This document shows positions 33,195-41,375 of a stretch of DNA of 64,000 bases, one piece after another. Position 1 is the first letter of the stretch, and each line of letters opens with the position of its first letter. A model generated the notes under the pieces. The model did no database searches. It saw only the letters and a program-made list of their open reading frames with translations, and was not told where the DNA came from. Both the position numbers and the translations under genes were made by a program. This DNA comes from Ramlibacter sp. Leaf400. Its GTDB lineage: Bacteria; Pseudomonadota; Gammaproteobacteria; Burkholderiales; Burkholderiaceae_C. The DNA lies in assembly GCF_001424545.1 (NCBI RefSeq), contig NZ_LMQL01000015.1, positions 123,600 to 187,599 on the forward strand, given 5' to 3'.

Positions 33195-33608
33195 ATGGGA
33201 CCGACACGTTTCACCGTCGCCTACTGGTGCGTGCTGGCCGCCGCGCTGCTGCCCTACGTTTGCGCCTACCTGGCGAAGTCGGGCGGCTTGCGCAAGCCGC
33301 GCAGCCAGGGCGGCTACGACAACCACGATCCGCGCGCCTGGCTGGCCCGGCAGACCGACTGGCACGCGCGCGCCAACGCGGCGCAGGCCAACAGCTTCGA
33401 GGCGCTGCCGCTCTTCATCGGCGCGGTGATCATTGCCCACCAGCTGGGCGCGCCGCAGACCAGGCTGGACATCCTGGCGCTGCTCTTCGTCACGCTGCGC
33501 GGCATCTACATCGCGATGTACGTGGCGGGCCTGCCGACGGTGCGTTCGGCGGTGTGGGCGGCCGCGCTGCTGGTCAACATCGCCATCCTGCTTTCAGGGC
33601 TGCGCTAG
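33195..33608 (+). CDS. MAPEG family membrane protein
   Basis: A 137-residue protein with four hydrophobic segments. The MAPEG pattern is seen in ARANAAQANSFEALPLFIG (the N-A-x-E/F loop after helix 1) and LFVTLRGIYIAMYVAGLP. Eukaryotic relatives are glutathione transferases and leukotriene synthases; the bacterial members are mostly uncharacterised. It lies 15 bp after recR behind GAGGAGAAC and could be co-transcribed with it. A weak GTTTTCC/GGAAAC inverted repeat lies just downstream. Confidence 0.88.
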   Translation: MGPTRFTVAYWCVLAAALLPYVCAYLAKSGGLRKPRSQGGYDNHDPRAWLARQTDWHARANAAQANSFEALPLFIGAVIIAHQLGAPQTRLDILALLFVTLRGIYIAMYVAGLPTVRSAVWAAALLVNIAILLSGLR

Positions 33609-33667
33609 CGCGTTTTCCTGTTTACGTGGAAACCCGCACGGGATGGTCCTGATGCGGTGCACAAGAG

Positions 33668-33698
33668 CTCTGGCTAACCTCGCAAGCGCGTGCCAGAG
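33668..33698 (+). promoter_or_regulatory. Inverted repeat next to the SD of the NMT1-type binding protein
   Basis: CTCTGGC (33668-33674) and GCCAGAG (33692-33698) are a perfect 7-bp inverted repeat with a 17-nt gap. The right arm runs into AGAGAGGAAA, the likely ribosome-binding site of the gene at 33714. It may be a regulator operator or an RNA stem that masks the SD. Confidence 0.35.
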
Positions 33699-33713
33699 AG
33701 GAAATCCCGAAGA

Positions 33714-34757
33714 ATGAGAAACGCACCGATCACCCGCCGCGGGTTCGCGCTCGCGGGTGCCTGCGCTGCCTTGCTGGGCGCGCCGGCCCTGCGCGCGCAA
33801 GCCCGTCCGGAGAGGACGAGGGTGACCATCGCGGTGGGGGGCAAGGGAGCGTTCTACTACCTGCCGCTCACCATTGCCGAGCAGCTGGGCTACTTCAAGG
33901 CGGAAGGCGTGGACGTCGAGATCACCGACCACGTCGGCGGTCCTCGCGCCCTGCAGGCGCTTACCACGGGCGGCGCCGACGTGGTCAACGGCGCGTACGA
34001 GCACACCATCCAGCTGCAGAGCCGCAACCAGTTCATCCAGTCGTTCGTGCTCATGGGCCGCGCGCCGCAGATCGCGGTGGGCGTGTCCACCAAGGCGGTG
34101 CCGCACTACAAGGCGCCCGACGACCTGCGCGGCCGCAAGATCGGCGTCTCGGCGCCGGGCTCGTCCACCAACATGGTGGCCAACATGGTGCTCACGCGCG
34201 CGGGCGTCCGCGCCAACGAAGTGAGCTACGTGGGCGTGGGCACCTCGATGGGCGCGCTGTCGGCGCTGCGCTCCGGCCAGATCGACGCGATGAGCAACAC
34301 CGACCCGGTGATGACCATGCTGGAGCAGCGCGGCGAGGTGAAGATCATCAGCGACACCCGCACGCTCAAGGGCACCCAGGACGTCTTCGGCGGCCCGATG
34401 CCGGCGGCCTGCTTCTACGCGGCCAACGAGTTCGTGCAGAAGAACCCCAACACCTGCCAGGCGATGGCCAACGCGGTGGTGCACGCCCTCAAGTGGCTGC
34501 AGACCGCCGGCCCCAGCGACATCATCAAGACCGTGCCCGACGCCTACCTGCTGGGCGATCGCGCGTTGTACCTGGCGTCCTTCAGCAAGGTGCGCGAAGC
34601 CATCTCGCTGGACGGCATGCTGCCCGACGAAGGGCCGCGCACCGCGCTGCGGGCGATGGCCAGCTTCGAGAGCGGCATCCGGCCCGAGAAGATCGACCTG
34701 GCGCGCACCTACACCAACGACTTCGCCCGCCGCGCGAAGGAGAAGTTCAAGACCTGA
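33714..34757 (+). CDS. ABC-type periplasmic binding protein, NMT1/SsuA-like, Tat-exported
   Basis: A 347-residue exported receptor. A twin-arginine motif TRRGFAL (residues 7-13) precedes a hydrophobic core and ALRAQA, so Tat export is likely. The mature part has GGKGAFYYLPLTIAEQLGYF, VEITDHVGGPRALQAL and VSAPGSSTNMVANMVLTRAG, the NMT1/SsuA-type fold used for nitrate, sulfonate, taurine or thiamine-precursor uptake. No permease or ATPase gene is adjacent. The ATG at 33714 is chosen over an earlier in-frame start because AGAGAGG precedes it and the Tat signal starts there. A strong terminator follows. Confidence 0.87.
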   Translation: MRNAPITRRGFALAGACAALLGAPALRAQARPERTRVTIAVGGKGAFYYLPLTIAEQLGYFKAEGVDVEITDHVGGPRALQALTTGGADVVNGAYEHTIQLQSRNQFIQSFVLMGRAPQIAVGVSTKAVPHYKAPDDLRGRKIGVSAPGSSTNMVANMVLTRAGVRANEVSYVGVGTSMGALSALRSGQIDAMSNTDPVMTMLEQRGEVKIISDTRTLKGTQDVFGGPMPAACFYAANEFVQKNPNTCQAMANAVVHALKWLQTAGPSDIIKTVPDAYLLGDRALYLASFSKVREAISLDGMLPDEGPRTALRAMASFESGIRPEKIDLARTYTNDFARRAKEKFKT

Positions 34758-34781
34758 GCCGCGGTCCCAAGCGCCCACGAC

Positions 34782-34811
34782 AAGCCCCGCCGATGCGGGG
34801 CTTCGTTCTTC
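34782..34811 (+). terminator. Rho-independent terminator after the binding-protein gene
   Basis: AAGCCCCGC (34782-34790), loop CGAT, GCGGGGCTT (34795-34803), then CGTTCTTCTT. A 9-bp perfect stem with a T-rich tail, 24 bp after the stop codon. Confidence 0.88.
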
Positions 34812-34864
34812 TTGCGGCGCGGTCCTGCGCGGGCCGGCGCGCCGTGGCGGTAGGCTCCGCGGCC

Positions 34865-36361
34865 ATGCCTTCTTCCCCGCAGCCCGACAGCGGCGCCAGG
34901 ACCGCCGGTTTCGGCGCGCTGTTCAGCGCCGTGATGCTCCCGATGTTCATGGCCGCCGTCGACCAGACGCTGCTGGCCTCGGCCACGCCGCGCATCGCCA
35001 GCGACCTGGGCGGCCTGTCCGACACCTCCTGGATCGCGGTGGGCTACCTGCTGTCCGCGACCATCGCGGCGCCGCTCTACGGCCGCATGGGCGACCGCTA
35101 CGGCCGGCGCAACGTGCTGTTGGTGGCGCTGGCGGTGTTCGCCGCCGGCTCGCTGGCCTGCGGGCTCGCCTCGACGATGTACGGGCTGATCGGCGCGCGC
35201 GTGCTGCAGGGCCTGGGCGGCGGCGGGCTGATGGTGCTGTCGCAGTCGCTGATCGGCGAGCTGGTCGCGCCGTCGGAGCGGCCGCGCTACCAGGGCTACT
35301 TCGCGGCGGTGTTCACCGTCTCCAGCGTGGGCGGGCCGGTGGTCGGCGGCTTCGTCGTCAACCACGGCGACTGGCGCTGGCTCTTCCTGGCCAACCTGCC
35401 GCTCGCGGCGCTGGCGGCCTGGCGCGTGGCGAGCCTGCCGCGACCAGGACGCTCGGCGATGCGCGACGCGCCCTACGACCCGGCCGGCGTGGTGATGTTC
35501 GCGCTGTGCGCCGTCTGCGCGATGCTGTGGCTCAGCCTGGCCGGGCACCGCTTCCCGCTGTTCTCGCCGACCAGCGCGGCACTGGCCGTCACCGCGGTGC
35601 TGGCGGGCGTGCTGCTGGCCGCCCAGCAGCGCCGGCATCCCTTTCCCTTCCTGCCGCTGGACGTGCTTCGCATCCCGGGCGTGGGGTGGGTGTGCCTGTC
35701 CATCATCGGCTTCTCGGGGACGATGTTCGCGCTGGTCTTCCTGCTGCCGATCTACCTGCAGGTGGCGCAGAACGCCAGCGCGGCCGGCGCCGGCCTGCAG
35801 CTGCTGCCGCTGACGATCGGGATGGTGGTCGGCTCCACCTTCAATGCGCGCTTCAGCGCGAAGACTCAGCGCAGCGGCGTGCTGCCGCCGTGGGGGCTGG
35901 GGATGGCGTCGCTGGCCCTGGGCGCGCTGGCGCTGCTGCCGCCTTCACCGCTGTCGATCGGCATCGCGTCGGCGGCGTGCGGGATCGGCTTCGGCACCGT
36001 GATGCCGAGCGCGCAGATCGCCACCCAGATGCTGGCCGGCCGCGAGCGGCTGGGCGCGGCGGCGGCGCTGATGTCGCTGACGCGCTCGACCGGCGCGGCC
36101 TTGGGCACGGCGGCCTTCGGCGGCCTGGCCTTCGCGCTGCTGAACGTGCAAGCCGGCGGCGGGGCAGGGGCCGGCCTGCGGCTGGAAGGGTTGTCGCCCG
36201 AGCGGGTCACGCAGGCCTTCCACCTGGTGTTCGCCGCCCTGGCGGTCTACGCCGCGGCAGGGGCCTTCGCCGCGGCGCGGGCGCCGCGGATGGACCTGGT
36301 CCAGCGCGCCCGCGCCGACGGGCCCGCCGCCGGCCGCCCGGTCAGCGACGCCGGCTCTTGA
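34865..36361 (+). CDS. MFS drug exporter, DHA2 (EmrB/QacA) type
   Basis: A 498-residue transporter with about 14 membrane helices. Helix 1 carries the DHA2 motif AAVDQTLLASATPRIASDL. Motif A is GRMGDRYGRRNVL, motif B is ARVLQGLGGGGLM, and motif C is SSVGGPVVGGFVV in helix 5, typical of proton/drug antiporters. The ATG at 34865 is preceded by only a weak SD (AGGCTCCGCGGCC). No adaptor (EmrA-like) is adjacent, so it is probably a single-component exporter. Its last 20 bp overlap mltD on the opposite strand. Confidence 0.9.
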   Translation: MPSSPQPDSGARTAGFGALFSAVMLPMFMAAVDQTLLASATPRIASDLGGLSDTSWIAVGYLLSATIAAPLYGRMGDRYGRRNVLLVALAVFAAGSLACGLASTMYGLIGARVLQGLGGGGLMVLSQSLIGELVAPSERPRYQGYFAAVFTVSSVGGPVVGGFVVNHGDWRWLFLANLPLAALAAWRVASLPRPGRSAMRDAPYDPAGVVMFALCAVCAMLWLSLAGHRFPLFSPTSAALAVTAVLAGVLLAAQQRRHPFPFLPLDVLRIPGVGWVCLSIIGFSGTMFALVFLLPIYLQVAQNASAAGAGLQLLPLTIGMVVGSTFNARFSAKTQRSGVLPPWGLGMASLALGALALLPPSPLSIGIASAACGIGFGTVMPSAQIATQMLAGRERLGAAAALMSLTRSTGAALGTAAFGGLAFALLNVQAGGGAGAGLRLEGLSPERVTQAFHLVFAALAVYAAAGAFAAARAPRMDLVQRARADGPAAGRPVSDAGS

Positions 36362-37853
36362 CGACCGGCTTGGCGCGCGCGGCGGGCGCCACGCGGCCCT
36401 TGGCCGTGGCGCGAGGTGCGGCCTTGGCCCGCACCGGCACGTAGACGATCACCTGCTGGCCGGCCTTGAAGGCGGCCGAGGTGCCCACGTCGTTCCAGTC
36501 CGCCAGCTGGGCCGGCGTGACGCGGTAGCGGCGGGCGATGGTGGCGACGGTGTCCTTGCGGCCGGCCTTGACGGTCGTGCGGCGCAGGGTCTGCTCGGGC
36601 GCCAGCGCGAGCTGGCCGTTGTCGGCCAGGTGGCTGGCCACGTCCTCCTGCCGGTTGGACGGGCGCGGCACCACCAGCACCGAGCCGGCCTTGATCAGCA
36701 TGCGCGGCGGGATGGTGTTGACGCTGCGCAGCTCGGCCTCGTTCATGCCGACCCGGCGAGCGACCTCGGCCACGCTCATCGTGCCCGGCACGGTCCAGGC
36801 GGTCCAGGTGGCGAAGCGGCCCTGGCTGTACTCGGCGAGGTTGCGCTGGAACACCTTGGCGTTGTCCCAGGGCAGCAGGATCTGCGGCGTGCCGGCCGCC
36901 AGGATCACGGGGCGATTGAGCTGCGGGTTGAGCGCCTTGAAGTCGTCCAGCGCCACGTCGGCCAGCTTGGCGGCCAGGGCGGTGTCGATGTCGCGGTCGA
37001 CCGTCACCACGTCGAAGTACGGGTGGTTCTCGATCACCGGCAGGTCGGCGCGGAACTGCTCGGGGTTGCCGATGATGTTCTTGACCGCCTGCAGCTTGGG
37101 GACGTAGTTGCGCGTCTCGTCCGGCATGTTCAGGTCGAGGTAGCCGGTGCCCAGGCCGCGGCGCTTGTTGGCCGCGATGGCGCGCCCGACGCTGCCTTCG
37201 CCCCAGTTGTAGGCGGCCAGCGCCAGGTGCCAGTCGCCGAACATGCCGTGCAGGCGCTGCAGGTAGTCCAGCGCGGCGCGGGTGGAGGCCAGCACGTTGC
37301 GGCGGTCGTCGCGGAAGAAGTTCTGCTTCAGGTCGTAGTCGCGGCCGGTGCCGGGCATGAACTGCCACATGCCCGCGGCGCGCGCGCTGGACACCGCCTG
37401 CGGGTTGAACGCGCTTTCGATGAAGGGCAGGAGGGCCAGTTCGCTGGGCATGCGGCGGCGCTCCAGTTCCTCGACGATGTGGAACAGGTACTTGCGCGAG
37501 CGGTCCGTCATGCGCTGCATGTAGTCGGGCCGGGTGGCGTACCACTGCTCCTGGCGGCGCACCAGGTCGGACTGCAGGTCGGGCATGGCGTAGCCGCCGC
37601 GGATGCGCTCCCACAGGTCGGCCGGCGGCTGCATCGAGGCCACGTTGCGCGACGGCGCGTCGGCCGGCGTGATCGGGCTGAGCGGGCCGCTGGGCACCAT
37701 CGCCGGCAGCCCGGGCGCCGGCGAAGCGGTGGCCGCCGATTCCGGAGGCGGCGGGGGAAGGGAGGACGTGGGGGAGGAAGGGGACGGCGCCGTGGCGCAA
37801 CCGGCCAGCCACAGCGAAAGGGACAGACCGGCGGCCTGCAGCAGTTTCTTCAT
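36342..37853 (-). CDS. mltD: Membrane-bound lytic murein transglycosylase D with LysM repeats
   Basis: A 503-residue lipoprotein. The signal ends in lipobox LAGC (about residue 24). A Pro/Ser-rich linker precedes the MltD N-terminal region (ERIRGGYAMPDL). The SLT domain has catalytic Glu in FIESAFNPQAVSSARAAG, then GMWQFMPGTGRDYDL and AYNWGEGSVGRAI. LysM-like segments follow (IPPRMLIKAGSVLVV and TVATIARRYRVTPAQLADWN). It ends in a very basic Ala/Lys/Arg tail. It cleaves peptidoglycan glycan strands to 1,6-anhydro ends. The ATG at 37853 overlaps the gloB stop (ATGA), a conserved gloB-mltD pairing. Confidence 0.95.
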   Translation of the reverse strand: MKKLLQAAGLSLSLWLAGCATAPSPSSPTSSLPPPPPESAATASPAPGLPAMVPSGPLSPITPADAPSRNVASMQPPADLWERIRGGYAMPDLQSDLVRRQEQWYATRPDYMQRMTDRSRKYLFHIVEELERRRMPSELALLPFIESAFNPQAVSSARAAGMWQFMPGTGRDYDLKQNFFRDDRRNVLASTRAALDYLQRLHGMFGDWHLALAAYNWGEGSVGRAIAANKRRGLGTGYLDLNMPDETRNYVPKLQAVKNIIGNPEQFRADLPVIENHPYFDVVTVDRDIDTALAAKLADVALDDFKALNPQLNRPVILAAGTPQILLPWDNAKVFQRNLAEYSQGRFATWTAWTVPGTMSVAEVARRVGMNEAELRSVNTIPPRMLIKAGSVLVVPRPSNRQEDVASHLADNGQLALAPEQTLRRTTVKAGRKDTVATIARRYRVTPAQLADWNDVGTSAAFKAGQQVIVYVPVRAKAAPRATAKGRVAPAARAKPVVKSRRR

Positions 37854-38623
37854 CTGTATTCGTTCTTCCATTGGCGGATGGCGGCGAAGACCGCCACTTC
37901 ATCCCCGGCGTCGGCGCCGTTGAAGGCCTGCGCGGCGCGCACCACCGAGGGCTGGCGCGTGCGCAGGAAGGGATTGATCCGCCTCTCCTGGCCGATGGTG
38001 GCGGGCAGTGTCGGCTGGTCGCGGCGCCGCAGCTCTTCGCAGTGCTGCTGGTAGCGTGCCAGTTCCTCGTTGTCCGGCTCGACCGCGCGTGCGAAGCGCA
38101 GGTTGGCCAGCGTGTATTCGTGCGTACAGCACACCCGTGTGCGGGCGGGCAGGGCGGCCAGCGCGTCGAGCGAGGCCAGCATCTGCGCCGGCGTGCCTTC
38201 GAAGAGGCGCCCGCAGCCGCCGGAAAACAGCGTGTCGCCGCAGAACAGGAGCGGGGCGCCGTCCACTTCGGGCGTGAAGTAGGCGATGTGCCCGGCCGTG
38301 TGGCCGGGGACGTCCAGCACCTCGAAGGGCAGGCCGAGCGCCTCGATCCGGTCGCCTTGCGCGAGGGAGCGCAGGGGGCCGGGGATGGCTTCGCGCGCCG
38401 GGCCGAACACCTGCGCGCCGGTGGCGTCGCGCACCGCGGCCAGGCCGCCGATGTGGTCCTGGTGGTGGTGCGTGACTAGAATCGCCTCCAGTTGCAAGCC
38501 GGACTCGCGAAGGAACGCGAGCACCGGCTGCGCGTCGCCCGGGTCGACCACCAGAGCCCGTTGCCCGTCATGCAACACCCAAAGGTAGTTGTCCTGGAAC
38601 GCGGGCAGAGGAACTAACTTCAT
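37850..38623 (-). CDS. gloB: Hydroxyacylglutathione hydrolase (glyoxalase II)
   Basis: A 257-residue metallo-beta-lactamase-fold enzyme. The metal motif THHHQDH is at 51-57, with further ligands in DVPGHTAGH and LFCGDTLFSGGCGR, and the C-terminal HAGH domain has CCTHEYTLANLRFA and PTLPATIGQERRINPFLR. It hydrolyses S-lactoylglutathione to lactate and glutathione in methylglyoxal detoxification. Its start codon shares a CATG with the divergent methyltransferase. A perfect TATAAT (38634-38639, minus strand) is only 11 nt before the ATG, so the transcript is nearly leaderless and the promoter lies inside the neighbouring gene. Confidence 0.96.
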   Translation of the reverse strand: MKLVPLPAFQDNYLWVLHDGQRALVVDPGDAQPVLAFLRESGLQLEAILVTHHHQDHIGGLAAVRDATGAQVFGPAREAIPGPLRSLAQGDRIEALGLPFEVLDVPGHTAGHIAYFTPEVDGAPLLFCGDTLFSGGCGRLFEGTPAQMLASLDALAALPARTRVCCTHEYTLANLRFARAVEPDNEELARYQQHCEELRRRDQPTLPATIGQERRINPFLRTRQPSVVRAAQAFNGADAGDEVAVFAAIRQWKNEYR

Positions 38624-39425
38624 GAGCGATGCGATTATAGGAATGCACGAGTGGTTCGAGACCCCGCCCGGGCGTTACCTGCTCGCCTGGGAGAAGGCCG
38701 AATTCGACCGCGCCGTAAGCGACATCTTCGGTTACCACGCGCTGCAACTGGGCCTGCCCGAACTCGACACGCTGGAAGCCAATCGCATCTCGCACAAGTG
38801 GCTGGGACTGCGCCAGCGCCATGCGCTGGAAGGCGACCGCCGGCCCGCATTGATGACGGATTACTCGGCGCTGCCGTTCGAGGCCAACAGCCTGGACCTG
38901 GTCGTGCTGCCGCATTCGCTGGAACTGAACACCGATCCGCATGCCACCCTGCGTGAAGTCGAACGCGTGCTGGTGCCCGAGGGCAAGGTGGTGATCTGCT
39001 GCCTCAATCCGGCCAGCCTCTGGGGGCTGAGGCAGCGCCGCGCGCACCTCTATCGGCGCCTGGGCTTCGGCCAGCTGTACCTGCCCGACGCGGGCGAGTT
39101 CATCGGCTACCGGCGCCTGCGCGATTGGCTGCGGCTGCTCAATTTCGAGGTGGAGACCGGCAACTTCGGCTGCTACCGGCCCGCGCTGGCCACCGACCAC
39201 TGGCTGGATCGCTTCGACTGGATGGACGGGGTGGGCGAGCGCTGGTGGCCGATCTTCGGCGCCGTGTACTTCGTGGTGGCGACCAAGCGGGTGCGCGGCA
39301 TGAAGCTGCTGGGCAAGCTGTGGAAGCCGGCCAAGGCGATCGCCACCGCGCCGGTGCCGCTGGCCAACCGGCGCCCGCAGCTGGAGACCACGGCCACGGC
39401 CGACCGCGGGGCGGGCCAGCCATGA
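38622..39425 (+). CDS. SAM-dependent methyltransferase (YafS-like)
   Basis: A 267-residue class I methyltransferase-like protein. The opening [20 protein letters not shown] (residues 8-27), the central [20 protein letters not shown] and [19 protein letters not shown] match the YafS family beside gloB and rnhA in many proteobacteria. The usual glycine-rich SAM loop at the N-terminus (E/DxGxGxG) is not obvious. The ATG at 38622 has AGAGGAA 8 nt upstream; a second ATG at 38643 is a possible alternative. It overlaps the gloB start by 2 bp and the rnhA start by 4 bp. Confidence 0.85.
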   Translation: MSDAIIGMHEWFETPPGRYLLAWEKAEFDRAVSDIFGYHALQLGLPELDTLEANRISHKWLGLRQRHALEGDRRPALMTDYSALPFEANSLDLVVLPHSLELNTDPHATLREVERVLVPEGKVVICCLNPASLWGLRQRRAHLYRRLGFGQLYLPDAGEFIGYRRLRDWLRLLNFEVETGNFGCYRPALATDHWLDRFDWMDGVGERWWPIFGAVYFVVATKRVRGMKLLGKLWKPAKAIATAPVPLANRRPQLETTATADRGAGQP

Positions 39426-39883
39426 ACCAGGTCGTGATCCACACCGACGGCGCCTGCAAGGGCAACCCCGGCCCGGGCGGCTGGGGCGTGCTGCTGCAGT
39501 CGGGCAGCACCCGCAAGGAGCTGTTCGGCGGCGAGCTGGGCACCACCAACAACCGCATGGAGCTGATGGCGGTGATCCAGGCGCTGACGGCGCTCAAGCG
39601 CCCCTGCGCGGTGACGCTCTACCTCGACAGCCAGTACGTGCTCAAGGGCATCACCGAGTGGCTGCCGGGCTGGAAGGCCAAGGGGTGGCGCACCGCCGGC
39701 AAGACGCCGGTCAAGAATGTCGAGCTGTGGCAGCGGCTGGACGACCTGGTGCTCAACGGCGGCCACACCATCGACTGGCGCTGGGTGCGCGGCCACAACG
39801 GCGACCCCGGCAACGAGCGCGCCGACGCCCTGGCCAACATGGGCGTGGAGCTGGCGTTGGGCCAGCGCAAGCCGGCCGTGTAA
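39422..39883 (+). CDS. rnhA: Ribonuclease HI
   Basis: A 153-residue enzyme degrading the RNA strand of RNA-DNA hybrids. Catalytic residues are Asp9 in [16 protein letters not shown], Glu47 in [10 protein letters not shown], Asp69 in [12 protein letters not shown] and the His/Asp pair in [18 protein letters not shown]. Length and motifs match RnhA. The ATG overlaps the methyltransferase stop (ATGA at 39422-39425). In enterobacteria dnaQ is nearby, but it is absent here. Confidence 0.97.
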   Translation: MNQVVIHTDGACKGNPGPGGWGVLLQSGSTRKELFGGELGTTNNRMELMAVIQALTALKRPCAVTLYLDSQYVLKGITEWLPGWKAKGWRTAGKTPVKNVELWQRLDDLVLNGGHTIDWRWVRGHNGDPGNERADALANMGVELALGQRKPAV

Positions 39884-40019
39884 ACCTGCGGTAAATCCTT
39901 CCGCTCCAGGGGCGCCGGCCCCGGAACTGCGGGCATGTGCGAATGATCGGCCTTGTAACGGCTGCTACATTGACATGTTTGCCTGCAAACGGCGTTCCCT
40001 CTCCCCCTCGAAGAAGTTC

Positions 40020-41372
40020 ATGGCATCCAAGCCCCTCTACATGGTGATCGCCGTAGCCGGCATCGCGGCAGCCTCTGGCGCTGCCTGGTGGTTCCAGAAC
40101 AAGCAGCGGCCCGCGCCCGCGACCCAGGAATCGGCGGTGGTCGCACCCGCCCCGGCAGGGGCCGCCAGCGGCGCGGCCCGCCCGCCCGCCGTCGAGATCG
40201 CCCGGGTCGAGGTGATGCGCCTGACCGACGACGCCCAGGCGGTGGGCAGCCTGCGTTCGCGCCAGAGCGTCGTGCTGCGGCCCGAGGTGAGCGGCCGCGT
40301 GACGCAGCTCAATTTCCGTGACGGCCAGCGCGTGCGCAAGGGCCAGCTGCTGGTGCAGCTGGACGACCAGCTGCCGCGCGCCCAGGTGCAGCAGGCCCGC
40401 GCCGAGCTGTCGATCGCCAACGCCAACCACAAGCGCAACCAGGACCTGGTGGCGCAGAGCTTCATCAGCCAGCGCCAGGTGGAGGAGAGCGCCGCCAACC
40501 TGCAGGTGGCCCAGGCCAAGCTGTCGCTGGCCGAAGCCACCGCCGCGCGCCTGCGCATCGTGGCCCCGTTCGACGGCATCGCCGGCATCCGCACCGTGAA
40601 CCTGGGCGACTACCTCAAGGACGGCGCCGACATCGTCAACATCGAAGACCTGGACGCGGTGTTCGTGGACTTCCGCCTGCCCGAGCGCTTCCAGACCAAG
40701 CTGAAGCCCGGCCAGGTGGCGGTGGTGCAGACCGACGCGCTGCCCGGCCGCAAGTGGAACGCCGTGATCCAGGCCATCGACCCGCTGGTGGACGCCAACG
40801 GCCGCTCGGTCGGCATCCGCGGCTGCATCGACAACCGCCAGATGCAGCTGCGCCCCGGCATGTTCGCGCGCATCACCGCCGTGTTCGGCGGGCGCGACAA
40901 CGCCATGGTGGTGCCGGAAGAGGCCATCGTGCCGCAGGGCAACCGCCAGACGGTGGTGCGCCTGGTCGACGGGCCCGACCAGGACAGCAAGACCGCCCAG
41001 CGCGTGGAGGTCAAGACCGGCATCCGCCAGCCGGGCCGCGTCGAGATCGTCGAAGGCCTGCAGCCGGGCGACGTGGTCGTGGTGGCCGGCCAGCAGCGCA
41101 TCCAGCGCGACGGCATGCCGGTGCGCGTGGTCGACCTGTCCGCCGGCAGCCGCGGCGCTGCCGCCGCGGGCCGTCCGGCCGGCAACGGCCAGCCGGGGGC
41201 CAACGGCCAGCCGGCCGCCAACGGCGCGCCGCCCGCGTCGGCGCCGGACGCGGTGCCCACCAACCGCCCGCCGGTCGCCGTGACCCCGGCTGCCGCCGCG
41301 CCCGCAGCGCCGGCGCCCGAGCCCACCGCGCGTGTCTCGGGGCCGAACCCCTGCGTCGCCGCCAGGAGCTGA
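40020..41372 (+). CDS. RND efflux periplasmic adaptor (membrane fusion protein)
   Basis: A 450-residue HlyD/AcrA-like protein. An N-terminal membrane anchor (about 5-22) is followed by the lipoyl half RPEVSGRVTQLNFRDGQRVRKGQLLVQ (shown in part), a short alpha-hairpin (QQARAELSIANANHKRNQDL), the second lipoyl half (LRIVAPFDGIAGIRTVNLGDYL) and beta-barrel segments. The C-terminus is a low-complexity Gly/Ala/Pro/Asn region with repeated NGQPGANGQPAANG, unusually long for the family. An in-frame ATG at 39975 is possible but has no SD. It is 3 bp from the pump gene, forming an adaptor-pump operon; no outer-membrane channel gene is adjacent. Confidence 0.93.
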   Translation: MASKPLYMVIAVAGIAAASGAAWWFQNKQRPAPATQESAVVAPAPAGAASGAARPPAVEIARVEVMRLTDDAQAVGSLRSRQSVVLRPEVSGRVTQLNFRDGQRVRKGQLLVQLDDQLPRAQVQQARAELSIANANHKRNQDLVAQSFISQRQVEESAANLQVAQAKLSLAEATAARLRIVAPFDGIAGIRTVNLGDYLKDGADIVNIEDLDAVFVDFRLPERFQTKLKPGQVAVVQTDALPGRKWNAVIQAIDPLVDANGRSVGIRGCIDNRQMQLRPGMFARITAVFGGRDNAMVVPEEAIVPQGNRQTVVRLVDGPDQDSKTAQRVEVKTGIRQPGRVEIVEGLQPGDVVVVAGQQRIQRDGMPVRVVDLSAGSRGAAAAGRPAGNGQPGANGQPAANGAPPASAPDAVPTNRPPVAVTPAAAAPAAPAPEPTARVSGPNPCVAARS

Positions 41373-41375
41373 TCC

